Source: Anadara kagoshimensis
Lineage: Eukaryota > Mollusca > Bivalvia > Arcoida > Arcidae
DNA: 64,000 nucleotides
Assembly: GCA_021292105.1 (NCBI GenBank)
Contig: CM037864.1
Coordinates: 10,959,898 to 11,023,897 of the forward strand
Direction of reading: 5' to 3'
This document shows, piece after piece, positions 35,190-46,599 of this stretch. Position numbers and translations under genes: made by a program. The notes under the pieces were generated by a model. That model did not search any database and was not told the origin of the DNA. It worked only from the letters and a program-made list of their open reading frames with translations. Within the stretch, counting starts at the first letter, position 1; every line of letters starts with the position of its first letter.

Positions 35190-35268
35190 TATGATAATAA
35201 TAATAATAATAATAATGATAGGAAATTGTGGTAGAATAATAATAATTATAATAATAATAATAAAATTG

Positions 35269-35318
<50 letters not shown>

Positions 35319-35450
35319 TGTGAATAATAATAATAATAATAATAATAATATAATAATAATAAATATCAGTGGAATGATTATGATTATAATATTACTAATA
35401 GTATAAAAAAAATTAAATTGTTATAAAAAATAATAATAATAATTGTTGTT
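35190..35450 (+). repeat. Imperfect (AAT)n microsatellite
   Basis: Long runs of ATA/AAT triplets broken by short phrases such as AAATTGTGAATAATAA. Confidence 0.9.
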
Positions 35451-35454
35451 AACG

Positions 35455-37015
35455 CTTGGTTTCTGACCTCCGTAATACATGTAGGTCAATACAATAGAAA
35501 CTTTGAAACTATGAAATAATCATATTTTTTTCATTTCCAATTTGTGTGTAATAATTGATTTTGGCGTTTTATTACAGTAGAAATTTTGTTTTCAGTAAGA
35601 TAAAAAGTGATTTCAAATTTTTTGGACCGTTTAGCGGAATATAAGCGTTACGATTACTTAGTATTTTGGAATGACTCCAAACACTTCCAGACACTTCATA
35701 CGGAGAAATTTTCCAAAACTATACAGCTCTATCTCAGGAAACTTAGTGGAAAGGATCACCATTAATAGGAGATGCGCATATCATTAACCCGAGTTGCGAC
35801 ATTACAATGACAGGGAAATCAGACATTTTCAAGAACCCGAGGTATTCACTACCAACTGCCGGGTGTTAGTCGAAAGGGCGCCTGGAAAATTACACCTATT
35901 CTTAAATCTCGGGCATGATCCGGTCTGAACTTCCAACACACACACAGTCGGAAGTAGTAGCACTCTATAGATAGTTCCCATGGACCTCTAGAAGACGAAT
36001 TTTTCAGTAGAGTGGTCGCCATTTTGTTAGGCAAGCTATATCATTTATCTATCTATTTTAACCAGAGACATATAAGCCCAAATTTGTTCATTTTTAAATT
36101 ATGTTTTTCAAAAAGTAATCGAGATATCAATAAAGTGCTTAAATTTATGAAATCGCCAATGTTCTTACTTTGAGTTGGAATATTTTATCAGATGTTTGTC
36201 CTCATAACAACGCTGTGACAATAAATCTTATACATTCTGTTTTGGAAAGAATTAATAAGATTCAATTTCTAATGCCTACCAAAATGGCCGCTAATTTACC
36301 TGTAAAGTGGACAGTGTGACGTCACAAGGGGACTATCTCTTAACTGAGCTTGCAATCAATCAATCAATCCTCCGTCCATCCACCAAAAAGATATCTACAA
36401 TCAAGTGCCATACGGTGGTGGTAAAAATAAAACAATTTCCGCTCATTTCAAATTCAGCAATATCCAGTGTACGTTTCCATAAACTGCGGATGTCTCGTTT
36501 TCGTGAAATCAAACGATTATGTCCCTTGGTTGATAGGAGTGTAATGGCGCCAAGAACACATACAACTTGATAAAAGGTATTTGAGATATACATGAATAAG
36601 AGAAAACGTAATAGTCGACTCACCTAAATGTCAAAATGTCGTTTCCATCAAAAGGTTAAAAACGATAGGTTTTGTTTTTAAAATTGAGTTTTAACTAGCT
36701 AATCTACGAATCATTAGTTTTGGAAATATCCACGGGGAAATAAAATCAAGATATTTATTACACAATTTTTTATCACCCTGACTTAATGTTTTGAAATTTA
36801 AATTATTTCTGACAACTGAAAATATCTGCCCGCCGATAAAAATATATTAATTTCCTCGGCCAACTTTCACCCCCACAGCCCAAAGGGGAAAAATCAGAGG
36901 AATTGACTCCCATGACGACCATCGCCAAAATCACTGGTAAATAACGTGAAAAATTCCAATGATTCCCAATGTCATGTGACATGTCTTAACATGATTGAGG
37001 CCTGGTGAAAAATTT
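35455..37015. other. Intergenic, no recognised element
   Basis: Less AT-rich than its surroundings and free of families R, P and SINE-A. Short open frames on both strands (35849-36034, 36307-36623) show no domain I know. This is the longest unique-looking stretch outside the genes. Confidence 0.5.
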
Positions 37016-37019
37016 AACA

Positions 37020-37172
37020 TCAAAATAGCTAAACAGGAGATGCTTACACTTCTGGACCACCCGGCCTCACTTCCCTGGTGGAAGTTCACATGTCTAACTT
37101 AACTTGTCAGTTCCAAAGATCTTACTTTGCTTCTAGATTGTGATTCGGACAAAGATTAGTATGTTTGTTTTT
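37020..37172 (+). mobile_element. Retroelement 3'-tail fragment (family R)
   Basis: Well-conserved + copy: AGCTAAACAGGAGATGCTTA, CTTCCCTGGTGGAAGTTCAC, TTCTAGATTGTGATTCGGAC. Confidence 0.73.
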
Positions 37173-37360
37173 GATTGGTTATCTTAAGCTTTAATGTTAA
37201 TTGACCAATTTAGGAAAAGAAATGTTAATGTTTGAAATTATGTTGCATAGGGATAATGTGACAAAATAAAAATATGGGCAGGACTTCTTTTTGTACCCTG
37301 AGACTTGAAAGTTTGTAGTGACCATTTTTTTAACCAAGCATTTGACAAATAGAAATGTCA

Positions 37361-37565
37361 CTGTGGTAGCTCAGTTGTTAGAGTGCTTGTTCCATATGTG
37401 GGAGGTTGTGGGTTCGAACCCTGGCAGAAGTCTGACCAAAACTGACTGTTTTTTCACTAAGCACTTGGCATTCAGAAATGAAAATCGTTGGGTTCTTCAG
37501 TAGAGACCTTAAAAACCGATGGCCCATTTTATGGCAGATGCTGCACATAAAAGAACCCTCCCTGC
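37361..37565 (+). mobile_element. SINE-A (tRNA-derived)
   Basis: tRNA-like head CTGTGGTAGCTCAGTTGTTA with B box GGTTCGAACCC, then the SINE body (AAAACCGATGGCCCATTTTA, AAAGAACCCTCCCTGC). Confidence 0.75.
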
Positions 37566-37667
37566 ATGTTGACCTGAGTATGGATAAATCAGCGAGTTAC
37601 ATCTGTTTGCTTGATAATGACATCATTAAGGCTTGTTTATGACATCATTAACTTCATTGAGAGACTA

Positions 37668-37995
37668 TGGTAGTCAAATGGATAAGACGTCAGTCCACAA
37701 ATCCAGGCTCTCTCACCACTGAGTTCAATTCCCTCTCAGACCACTTGTAAGAAAGTTCACCAAGTGTCGGTATAATGTGACTGGGGGAGTGGTACTCTTG
37801 TCTGCAGCTTACTGACTTCATGAGCTAGCACTTTAAAGTGGCCCTGAGTGCGCAGATACAAGGTAGATCATAAAATACACTCACCCTTAACATGCATACA
37901 CAAACTTGTTCAAAGATTAATCAATAGAGATTTGTAAAGTAGTTCTCGTTGCAAATACCTGAAAAATTGCTGATGCGGTGTTAAGCAACATTCCA
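37668..37995 (+). mobile_element. SINE-B (second tRNA-derived family), copy 1
   Basis: GGTAGTCAAATGGATAAGAC head, body GACTGGGGGAGTGGTACTCT, GTGGCCCTGAGTGCGC and tail TTGCTGATGCGGTGTTAAGC. The same order appears at 40315-40690. Confidence 0.78.

Positions 37996-37997
<2 letters not shown>

Positions 37998-38039
<42 letters not shown>
37998..38039 (+). repeat. (GT)n microsatellite
   Basis: About 20 GT dinucleotides directly after the SINE-B tail. Confidence 0.95.
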
Positions 38040-38170
38040 TTTCATGTTAATTTTTCAATTTTGATGAATAACTTGACAGTTTTAGCTAGCTAAGCAGGAG
38101 GTGCTTACACTTCCTGAGTACAAAGCCTAAATTACTTGGTGAAATTTAACTTGTTTTGACTAATTTGCCA
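38030..38170 (+). mobile_element. Last family-R copy in the window, diverged and truncated
   Basis: TTTAGCTAGCTAAGCAGGAG with diverged downstream sequence. It follows a (GT)n tract. No further copy was seen to 64000. Confidence 0.6.
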
Positions 38171-38391
38171 GCAGTATGATACAGTAAAACTTTGTTATAA
38201 TGCCCCTCAATAATTTTGCCACATGGCTTATAGCCACACTATTTTGAAGTCCAAAAATCCATTTTGCTTATGATTTTTTTTATCCACCTCCCCCAATTTA
38301 TCACCAAACCCCTTTATTACGCCAGAATGTGACTGAACAAATAGTGGCAATGAATTGAGGTTTTACTGTATGTGATTTATGATTAAAATAT

Positions 38392-38393
<2 letters not shown>

Positions 38394-38438
<45 letters not shown>
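38394..38438 (+). repeat. (AC)n microsatellite
   Basis: About 22 AC dinucleotides followed by TATATA. Confidence 0.95.
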
Positions 38439-38446
<8 letters not shown>

Positions 38447-39089
38447 AGCTAGACAATATGATAGTGTTCATTTGGCCAGTGGGTAAATTATACATTGAGA
38501 TACCTGTAGGGGGTCCACTTGTAAAATCTAAAATCCTTTGAATTAAGTTTCTCATAAGTAGAAAACATTAAGACATAAAACCTCTTGACATTAAAAAAAG
38601 GTACAAAATAGTTAGGTCTGTCCCAATTTTAAACCTACAAATAACAAATATTTTTGTTTTAATAAACCACCAAAATAGTACATAAAATGACCATAAATAT
38701 GGCCATGCCTATAATTACTGGAACTACAGTTTAACAAAAACTGACCATTCTGTTTATACCTATCTATTTGATTCAGTGGTCATTTTACTTAATGGTCAAC
38801 CAAGTGATGTTTAACTTTAAATAAGCAATTAATGGCCATTTACATTGTTGTGTTACCATATATACCAAGGGAGATAACTTAATCAGTTCTATTTTTTTTC
38901 CTCATATGCCAGGTATTTGACTGTAATATTGTACAAGTGTTGTTGGAGAACTGAATTTTTTTAAACTGGGAATTAATAGCTGTTAAGGTAAGTTTGTTTG
39001 TTTTTGTTTTTGTTTTTTTTCTTCTTCTGCACAGAACATCAATATTTTTCACACATAGTTTGAAGGGCTCAAAATTCCCTAAGTCCAAT

Positions 39090-39290
39090 AACCAGCCCCC
39101 AGTTTCACAATCATTTCTGAACTAAGATTTTCCTTAACTTAAATTAAGCAAATTTTGGCAACCTTATTTCTGTTCTACAAATTATATACATTTGTATTTG
39201 TCAAAAACAAAATACAAATATCATAAATTTGAAATCATCTTCAAAATGTCGCCTTAAATTCCTGAAATTCTTAGAAATAAACTCTTGTTT
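39090..39290. mobile_element. Left part of the 'TAACTAAGATTTCC' foldback family
   Basis: CAGTTTCACAATCATTTCTG and AACTAAGATTTTCCTTAACT head, interior AATCATCTTCAAAATGTCGC. The inverse right end is missing. Confidence 0.55.
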
Positions 39291-39384
39291 TATAAATTTA
39301 TATATAAAAAAAACTTAAGAAATGCCAAAAATTATCTACATGTATATTTTTAATTGCCTACTAGTATAAACAGATAAAAGAAAA

Positions 39385-39509
39385 ATATATAAATAATTGA
39401 ATGAATAAATAAATAAATAAGGAAGAATGAACATAAATAAATAAATAAATAAATAAATAAATATGGAAGAATTAACATAAATAAATAAATAAATATGAAA
39501 GAATTAACA

Positions 39510-39552
<43 letters not shown>

Positions 39553-39705
39553 GGAAGAATGAACATAAATAAATAAATAAATAATAAATAAATAAATAAA
39601 TATGGAAGAATTAACATAAATAAATAAATAAATAAATAAGGAAGAATTAACATAAATAAAAAAATACATACATAAATAAATAAATGAATAAATAAATAAA
39701 TCAGA
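39385..39705 (+). repeat. (AAAT)n array with GGAAGAATTAACAT spacers
   Basis: Runs of AAATAAAT separated by the same 14-base phrase (ATGGAAGAATTAACATAAAT type) about six times, so a higher-order unit has been copied. Confidence 0.9.
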
Positions 39706-39846
39706 ATATTGTCATTTATATACACAAGGATCAAGTGATAACGATATACATATCAAAGAGTAAAAATCAATCACTGATTTAAGATGCTTTGAGACCTGAA
39801 ATTATTTTCTCATTCTCTGTGACAAGTCATTTGATTATGTATAAAC

Positions 39847-40057
39847 AACATTGACCTGTCCGCTTGACCTTTAATTTATATATTTATTATGGATGGGTAC
39901 ATTTACAAATGGGGAACACATGTAATAATTCATCTACTCTCACTAAAACCTATACATTGTAGATGTATTAACTGCAAAACCTAACACCACCCATGTACTG
40001 GGAAGATCTTTTAATATGAATATTCATAATGAAAGGTCAAGCGGACAGGTCAATGTT
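39847..40057. mobile_element. MITE with perfect 26-bp TIRs (family M), copy 1
   Basis: The left end starts AACATTGACCTGTCCGCTTG and the right end is its exact reverse complement over 26 bp. Interior about 160 bp. Copy 2 is at 44710-44918. Confidence 0.85.
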
Positions 40058-40314
40058 GCTGGTGACAACAAGATCACTTTGAATAAACAAAATATTTGTC
40101 TTTTATCTAACTTCCTAATCAATTACAATAGGGTGGGTGGGAAGAATTTGGTTTTATACCTAGCAGTTTTGATTTTGTTTGCTTCAAATTACTAACTAAT
40201 ACAGGTAGTTTTCCCCTGGGGAAATGTTACGCAAATTTCCCACCTTGAGTGCTAAAATTTTCAAAATAAATATAGTACACTAGCAGATTAGATCTAGTTT
40301 TCCTTCCTTACCCC

Positions 40315-40690
40315 TGAGGGTGTGGTGGCCTAATGGATAAGACGTCAGTCTTCAAATCCAGGGTCTCTCACCGCTGTGAGTTCGTTCCCGCTCGGACCAT
40401 ATGTGGGAAAGTGAATTTTCATTGCTGTTGGCCTTTACTGATTCACCTGGTATCAGTATAATGGACTGGGGGAGTGGTACCCTTGTCTGCGGCGTACCGA
40501 CTCTGTGAGCTAGCACAGTAAAGTCGCCCTGAGTGCGCGTTAGTACAAGACAGACCATAAAACACACTCGCACTTCACATACATACACAAAATTGTTCAT
40601 AGATTAATCCATAGAGATTAAATAAATAGTTCTTGTTGCGAGTAGCTTAAAAATTGCTGATGCGACGTTAAGCAACATTCAACCAACCAA
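40315..40690 (+). mobile_element. SINE-B, best copy
   Basis: The head GTGGCCTAATGGATAAGACG resembles an Arg-type tRNA A box, with body GACTGGGGGAGTGGTACCCT and AAAGTCGCCCTGAGTGCGCG. The tail ends TTAAGCAACATTCAACCAAC. Confidence 0.8.
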
Positions 40691-40699
40691 TTAACCTTC

Positions 40700-41040
40700 C
40701 TTACCCCAAAATATTTCAGATATTGTCATTATATAACTTCTTTGTAATTAGGAGCCATCTTATTGCCAGCATGCTCATATGCAGTTTGCTATGTTTAAGT
40801 ACAACAATTTTCACAATCTTGAGGGTAGTTTTGAAATGATAAGTTTTTAATTGGATAGAGGAAACAGGAATACCCATTTTAAGACACTAGCCTTTTGTAA
40901 AATTGTGCTTTCTGGCAGGGTAAATTCATTACATATGCAAGTGTGATGTTTGATTCAAATTTGTGTATTGCACCAGGTCTTGTATACCATGTTATTGTTG
41001 GTATGACCTAAAAAAATCTCATTGAAATATGAAACATTTT
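40700..41040. other. Intergenic, nothing recognised
   Basis: AT-rich, no repeat family or coding frame with family similarity. Confidence 0.4.
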
Positions 41041-41044
41041 TACA

Positions 41045-41280
41045 CAAATGGAGACCTTAGTGTCAGAGTGGTCCAAAGCTCAAGCTTTTGAATCACTGTT
41101 CCTCTTATTGCATAGGTTTGAAATCCATTTGGAACATATGTTCATTTTTCACTTGCAGAAAGTCGATGCTTTTCTCCAGGCACTCCAATATCCTTCAACA
41201 TTCTTGAACTGACTGCCTTGGTATAAGTGAAAAACTTGACTTGGGCATAAAACACCATGAACCAACTTGACTTTAATTGC
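41045..41280 (+). mobile_element. SINE-C (third tRNA-derived family)
   Basis: Head GTCAGAGTGGTCCAAAGCTC, B-box-like GGTTTGAAATCC, then AGGCACTCCAATATCCTTCA and ATAAGTGAAAAACTTGACT. Other copies are at 46130 (reverse), 51095, 54350 (reverse) and 59335 (reverse). Confidence 0.6.
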
Positions 41281-41284
41281 AGCG

Positions 41285-42430
41285 TGAAATTTTCACAATA
41301 TCATACAGATTATGTTATTGTATTATATGAACTTGGATTTTTACACACTTCATATCTGCAAGGTAGATTCCTTCCTCAAAAAATAAAATGCAAACAAAAA
41401 ATAAATGTGTACAAGTGATCTGATAATAATTTGTTTTAAAAAAATTTGTCCGAAAAAATCTTACAATGAATCAAACGATTCCCATGTTAATTTTAACAGG
41501 TGCCCCTGACTCATGGCTCAAACTGATATGACCCTAGAAACATATCACAAATAGATGCTAACAGATTCAATAGAACATCCTTAATTTGATTAACTTAATA
41601 AAAATTGTAAATGCTGTGTGATAAAAGGTCCAAGTCTTAAGATAATCTTGTGTATTTGTGTAAAAAGGTTTTTATTGAAGTTTTATCACTTAAAACTCTG
41701 CCAGTCTGGAGTAGTCTTGATTCAAACTGTTTCTGAAGATAAAAAAACATTTTATTTGGATGTGTATAAATTTGTATGCACGTTTTTGAGAAGATTTATT
41801 TTTTCGAGGTGCCTTCAAGTGTTTGAAAACAATTCTTGTTTCTTGCTATTAATATTTGGGATTTTGATTATTAATATGGAAAATTTGTTTGAAAGGTAAG
41901 ATTTTTTTTCATTTTTTTTAATGTTTTGTTTTTAAATGTTTTTTATGAACTTCATCATTATGGTGATTTTTGCTTATGTCACAAATTCCAGCTAGATTCT
42001 TGAAAATCCGGTGGGACTTTTTTCAAAAGTACAGTTCAAAACTGCAGCTGTCTTTTCAGCCAGACTTTTTTGAAATTTCAAAAAGTATGGTTGAACTTTT
42101 TAAGTTAAAAGTACTGTTGAAAATTCCAGCCAGGCATTTTAAAATAGTCCTGCTTTAAAAAAAAAATATTTTAAGATCTTTTTTGGCTAGATTGGCAAAA
42201 GTCTATCCCGACATTCCTTAAATTGTAATAGAAAAAAAGTCCAACTGGACTTCTAAATATAAAGTACAGTTTAAGTCCAGTCAAAGTATGTGTCATACTT
42301 GTCATACAGGGTGTTTTTGCAGCCATATGTCAGGACTCAAAGTGACCTTTTTAATCTAGTAACCAATGTGGTTCCTTATAAAAAATTTCAAAAGAACATT
42401 TAATAAGAAACTTAACAACAGAAACAGGTG
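41285..42430. other. Intergenic, no supported gene
   Basis: A 93-codon open frame at 41618-41899 lacks any recognisable domain and has T-rich composition. A loose repeat of AAAGTACAGTT(C/G)AA lies at 42020-42280. Confidence 0.4.
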
Positions 42431-42435
42431 TTTGT

Positions 42436-42720
42436 TGTTTTGGGGCGGACTTGTCAATGGCTTTCTAAGTCAAGGGTTGTGGATTCAAACCTCACTCATG
42501 ACTAGGAAATTTTCTGAGATGATTTTTATCTTCTGCCCATACTAGAGCTGTAAAAAGCTTGTTACTCAGTAGTCTTTCAGATGAGACTCAAAACTAAGGT
42601 CCCGTGTTTCAGTGCAGGAAAAAGACACCTCTGTAGAGTTCGAAAAAGAGTAGGCCACTTGTGGCCACTTCAGAAGATGCTAAAAACTACAAATTGAAAC
42701 CGACTGAGTGAGTAGTAGTT
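42436..42720 (+). mobile_element. SINE-like element, diverged
   Basis: B-box-like GGTTGTGGATTCAAACC, then AGATGAGACTCAAAACTAAG and GGTCCCGTGTTTCAGTGC, which echo the SINE-A body. Confidence 0.45.
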
Positions 42721-43127
42721 GTAAAACTGTTGTTGTTTTTGTTGTGATCTGTTTTTTTTTATTGCAAACTAGTAGTTGTTTAATTTAAGCTTTCTGTATG
42801 AAACAGCCAAAGTCAGATTTTGATGACAGATATTTTGGTAGCCAAATTAGCCACTTGTAGCAAAATTACAGTCACAAAGGCAGAATTTTGGGTGCCATTG
42901 TACCTATTTTACTCACAAGTTTGAGACATGCCGTCTTTCATAAACTTAATTCACTAAAATGTAACCAGCCCAATTTGAATTCACAACTTTGGACAGGCTG
43001 GGTTCAAACCTACTTTTGCAACATTAAATTAACAAATCTTGAGTTCATCAGAGCACTAATTGCTGATGTAAGAGATAAAAATATATTTGTCATCATTGAG
43101 AATCATGTTGATGGTGATGAGTTCTAC

Positions 43128-43135
43128 TGTTTTTG

Positions 43136-43192
<57 letters not shown>

Positions 43193-43268
43193 ATGATGAT
43201 GGTGACGAGGCGTGTTGCTGCTGCTGCTGATGATGATGATGAAGATAATGGTGACAACGATGATGGTA

Positions 43269-43305
<37 letters not shown>

Positions 43306-43364
43306 CGACGACGAGGTGCTGCTGCTTTTGATGATGATGATGATGATGATGACGAGGTGCTACT

Positions 43365-43406
<42 letters not shown>

Positions 43407-43530
43407 GGTGCTGCTGCTTCTGATGATGATGATGATGATGTTGATGATGAAGGTGCTGATGATGATGATGATGATGAAGGTGCTGATGATGAGGGTGATG
43501 TAATGATGATGATGATGATGATGATGATTA
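43128..43530 (+). repeat. Compound CTG/GAT trinucleotide array, about 400 bp
   Basis: Alternating blocks of (GCT)n and (GAT)n separated by GACGAGGTGCTGCT-type units. The largest pure runs are about ten units. Open in several frames only because of composition. Confidence 0.95.
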
Positions 43531-43724
43531 CTATTGATTACTACACAGGCATATTACACATGTATATCTTTTTTGTTCAAATCAAACAGTATGCTGACAT
43601 TTTCCCAGGTTCTTTGTAAGACAGAGATTGAATTTTACTACTCAGGCTTAGGTTTCATTGTCTACACTTAAAAGGGATACTGAACTCTTTATGGTTTGAG
43701 AGTTAAGTTGAGTAATGGTGTTTA

Positions 43725-43980
43725 GAGTCCCAGTCAATATTTCACTTATATCGAGATGTCACCAGATATAGGCAAAAGTGCAGAAACTTTGAAAGTGCAT
43801 TGCACTGATGGCATTAAAATCATAGTTCTTTATCTTGCCACACCTACAATGACACAGGACCTTGTTTATTTTAAGTTTCCATCTGATAAAAACTGACTTT
43901 CATTTTGTGATCGAGTGCTGGGCTAATTACGTAGAGAACACTCTACCAACTGAGCTACAGCAGTTGTTTTACAGTCTTAG
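43725..43980 (-). mobile_element. SINE-A, reverse copy
   Basis: The minus strand has GCTGTAGCTCAGTTGGTAGA at the right edge and the tail phrase CATCTCGATATAAGTGAAAT at the left. The middle is rearranged. Confidence 0.6.
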
Positions 43981-43984
43981 GATT

Positions 43985-44700
43985 TCTGTATTCTGAAAAT
44001 GATAAGACTTTCATTTTGTACTCTTCATCCATTGAATTCTATGTAATTTTTTTTAATTTCAAAGAAATTTCACAGAAATGTCAAAACTGGATTGATTCCT
44101 TCATTTTATTATTATTTTTTTTCAAAATTAAATATTTAGTGGATGGTCCACATCCATTTAATTCTATGTTATATTTTAAAAAAAAAATTATTTACGGAAA
44201 TTAAAACAATGGCTTGATTCTGTCATTTTTAGTCTTGTCTTTATCAAAATTTAAATTTTAGTGGATGGTATGAATGGAGGTCCTTCCCTTAAATTTCTGG
44301 TATGTAAAATTGAAGTTGTACCATTGCAAAGGTTAAAAATTTTGTCATTTCACCTAAACCTGGTGACATCTTGATATAAGAGATAATATTCTTGACTTGC
44401 ATGTAAAACCCAATTCAATTATTCAATGAATCAATTATAACTTAAGCAAATAATTGTGTTAAATGCTAAATTCATTTTTGACATTGTTTGACAAATGATT
44501 CCTAGAAAATGATTTAGCCTGCAGGGGAAAAAATTGAACAAGCTACAAATAGGTGACAGAAAGCGATTTGTGCCAGACCGTTAATTAATTGATACATAAT
44601 ATTGTGATCAGCTGTCTTGTGTCTCTAATATGAAAATGCCCCAGGAATTTGACATTTTGTCCACAAGGAAAAAGTATTTAAACATCCGCCACATGGTGTA
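43985..44700. other. Intergenic, two related copies of a short segment
   Basis: GACTTTCATTTTGTACTCTT/TTTAGTGGATGGT phrases recur at about 44130 and 44260. A SINE tail-like piece lies at 44350-44400. No gene. Confidence 0.4.
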
Positions 44701-44709
44701 TAGTCAAAC

Positions 44710-44918
44710 AACACTGACCTGTCAGCTTGACCTTTAATTTAAATATTTATTAGGAATGAGTTCATTTACCTATAGGGAACACAAGTATTAATTTGGGTAC
44801 ATATCACTAAACCCTACATTGTATATGTATTAATTGTGAATCGAAACACTACCCATGTACTAGGTGGATACAGTGTATATGAAAATTCCTGATGAAAGGT
44901 CAAGCGGACAGGTCATTT
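44710..44918. mobile_element. MITE family M, copy 2
   Basis: AACACTGACCTGTCAGCTTG at the left and AAAGGTCAAGCGGACAGGTC at the right; the interior is collinear with copy 1. Confidence 0.8.
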
Positions 44919-45183
44919 TGTTTGCCTTTACTTTCAATATATCCAGTATGTGTTAGTATATATTATATATATGATGTGCGACAGATATTAATGGATTTTT
45001 ATGGCTATTTCATCTATCTAGTAGGTATGTTTTTTATATATATAGAAAATATATATAGGTTGATCAGAGGAAATCGGCCACTACTGTGTGTACAGTATGT
45101 GCAGTGTATATGGGTTTTATTATTTATTTACATAATGATTTAAAGTGTGTTTTTGATGTTATTATCTTATCTGTGAACTTTAA

Positions 45184-45810
45184 ATGCACATACTAGTATA
45201 TATTAATTTAAATTGGATATTTGGATTAATTTTGTTTGAGGTAAGGTCCCTGCTAGCTTATGTTTTGGATACCAAATGTTTCAGAAAACTTCCTTTTTAA
45301 TGCATATACAAGTATTTATTACTTTAACCTGAGAGTTATCAAATTGGATATTTGGATTAATTTCGTTTGAGGTAAGGCCCTAGGTAGCTTATGTTTTGGA
45401 TATAAAATGTTTTAGGAAAACTTTCTTTTTAATGCACATACCTATATTTATTAATTTAAATTGTGAGATTTCAATTTGGATTATTGGATTAATTTCGTTT
45501 GAGGTAAGGACCTACCAAGCTCATGTTTTGGATATCAAATAGTTCAGAAAAGCTTCGTTGTTAATGCATATACCAGTATTTATTAATTTAAATTGTGAAA
45601 TTTCAATTTGGATTATTGGATTAATTTCGTTTGAGGTAAGGACCAAGCTAGATTTTATTTTACTTTTAGATATCAGCTGTTGAAGCTATTAAAATATATT
45701 TATTAATCCTAACTTGTGAGATTTCAATTTGGATTGTTGAATTAAATTGGTTTGAGGTAAGGACCTAGCTAGCTTATGTTTTGGATATCAGTTGTTTTAG
45801 AAAAGCTTCT
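45184..45810 (+). repeat. About 130-bp tandem repeat, five units
   Basis: AATGCATATACCAGTATTTA, TTGGATTAATTTCGTTTGAG and GTAAGGACCTAGCTAGCTTA recur at about 130-bp steps. Confidence 0.88.
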
Positions 45811-46129
45811 TTAAAAGTTTTAATTTCTTATTCTGAATTCTAAGTATCCTCTGCCTTTAGAAGAAAGACGATTTATTAAATTGATGTTAAATCCTTCTGT
45901 CCATCCATTCAGACTACTTATTTATTTTTCTGTTTGATAACTAAAATTTTGAAAATTTCATGATGCTGTGAAACACAACAATCATATTCATGTTTCTCAT
46001 ACAAGATAGAGAGAAAGATTCATGTCTTCCATATAAGAGAGGTGCTTTTGAACATTATTCGTCTTTAACATGAGAGAGAGGGAGAGAGAGTGAGTTAAAA
46101 GATAAAAAGAAGATAAAAAATTGATTAAA

Positions 46130-46365
46130 TGGAGTGGGGTGGAATATTAGTGCTTTATACCCCAGTCAAGATATTTTCATTTATATGGAGGTGCCGGTCA
46201 TTTCTAAGATAGTGGAGGACACTGGAGTACCCAGCAAAAATCAGCGACCTCCAGCAAGCTGACAAACTTTTTTAAACTTGGATTTGCCAAGGGTGAGTGT
46301 CAAACCAAGGCAATGACTGAATGAGAAGTGAATCCAACAATATAGACCACTCGGCTACTTAACCC
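46130..46365 (-). mobile_element. SINE-C, reverse copy
   Basis: TATACCCCAGTCAAGATATT tail, GGAGGACACTGGAGTACCC middle, and ACCACTCGGCTACTTAACCC as inverted A-box region. Confidence 0.6.
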
Positions 46366-46599
46366 CTCTCCTCATTTAAATTGATTGTAACGATCCTGAG
46401 ATTTTGGAAGTTTTGGCCTTCACCCTTATATGGGGTTTATATTTCATTTTAAATCCTTTTAGGGATAAAGTACTTGATGAAGGAATCATGGAACTCCTGA
46501 AAACTTATCAAACTTAACAACATCTATATTTATAGAGTTATGTCTTTTTACCAAACATGTAATCCCAAACTGGCTAACTCGTGGCTGTCTTACCTGGCG

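Noticed and set aside
39472..39734. Open frames on the minus strand reading repeated LFIYLFIY
   Set aside because: Translation of the (AAAT)n array.
41618..41899. 93-codon + strand open frame followed by GTAAG
   Set aside because: No recognisable domain, biased composition, and no partner exons found. Kept only as a possible unsupported exon.
43133..43378. Open frame of poly-Leu, poly-Met, poly-Asp
   Set aside because: Produced entirely by the CTG/GAT triplet array; it has no start context or flanking exons.
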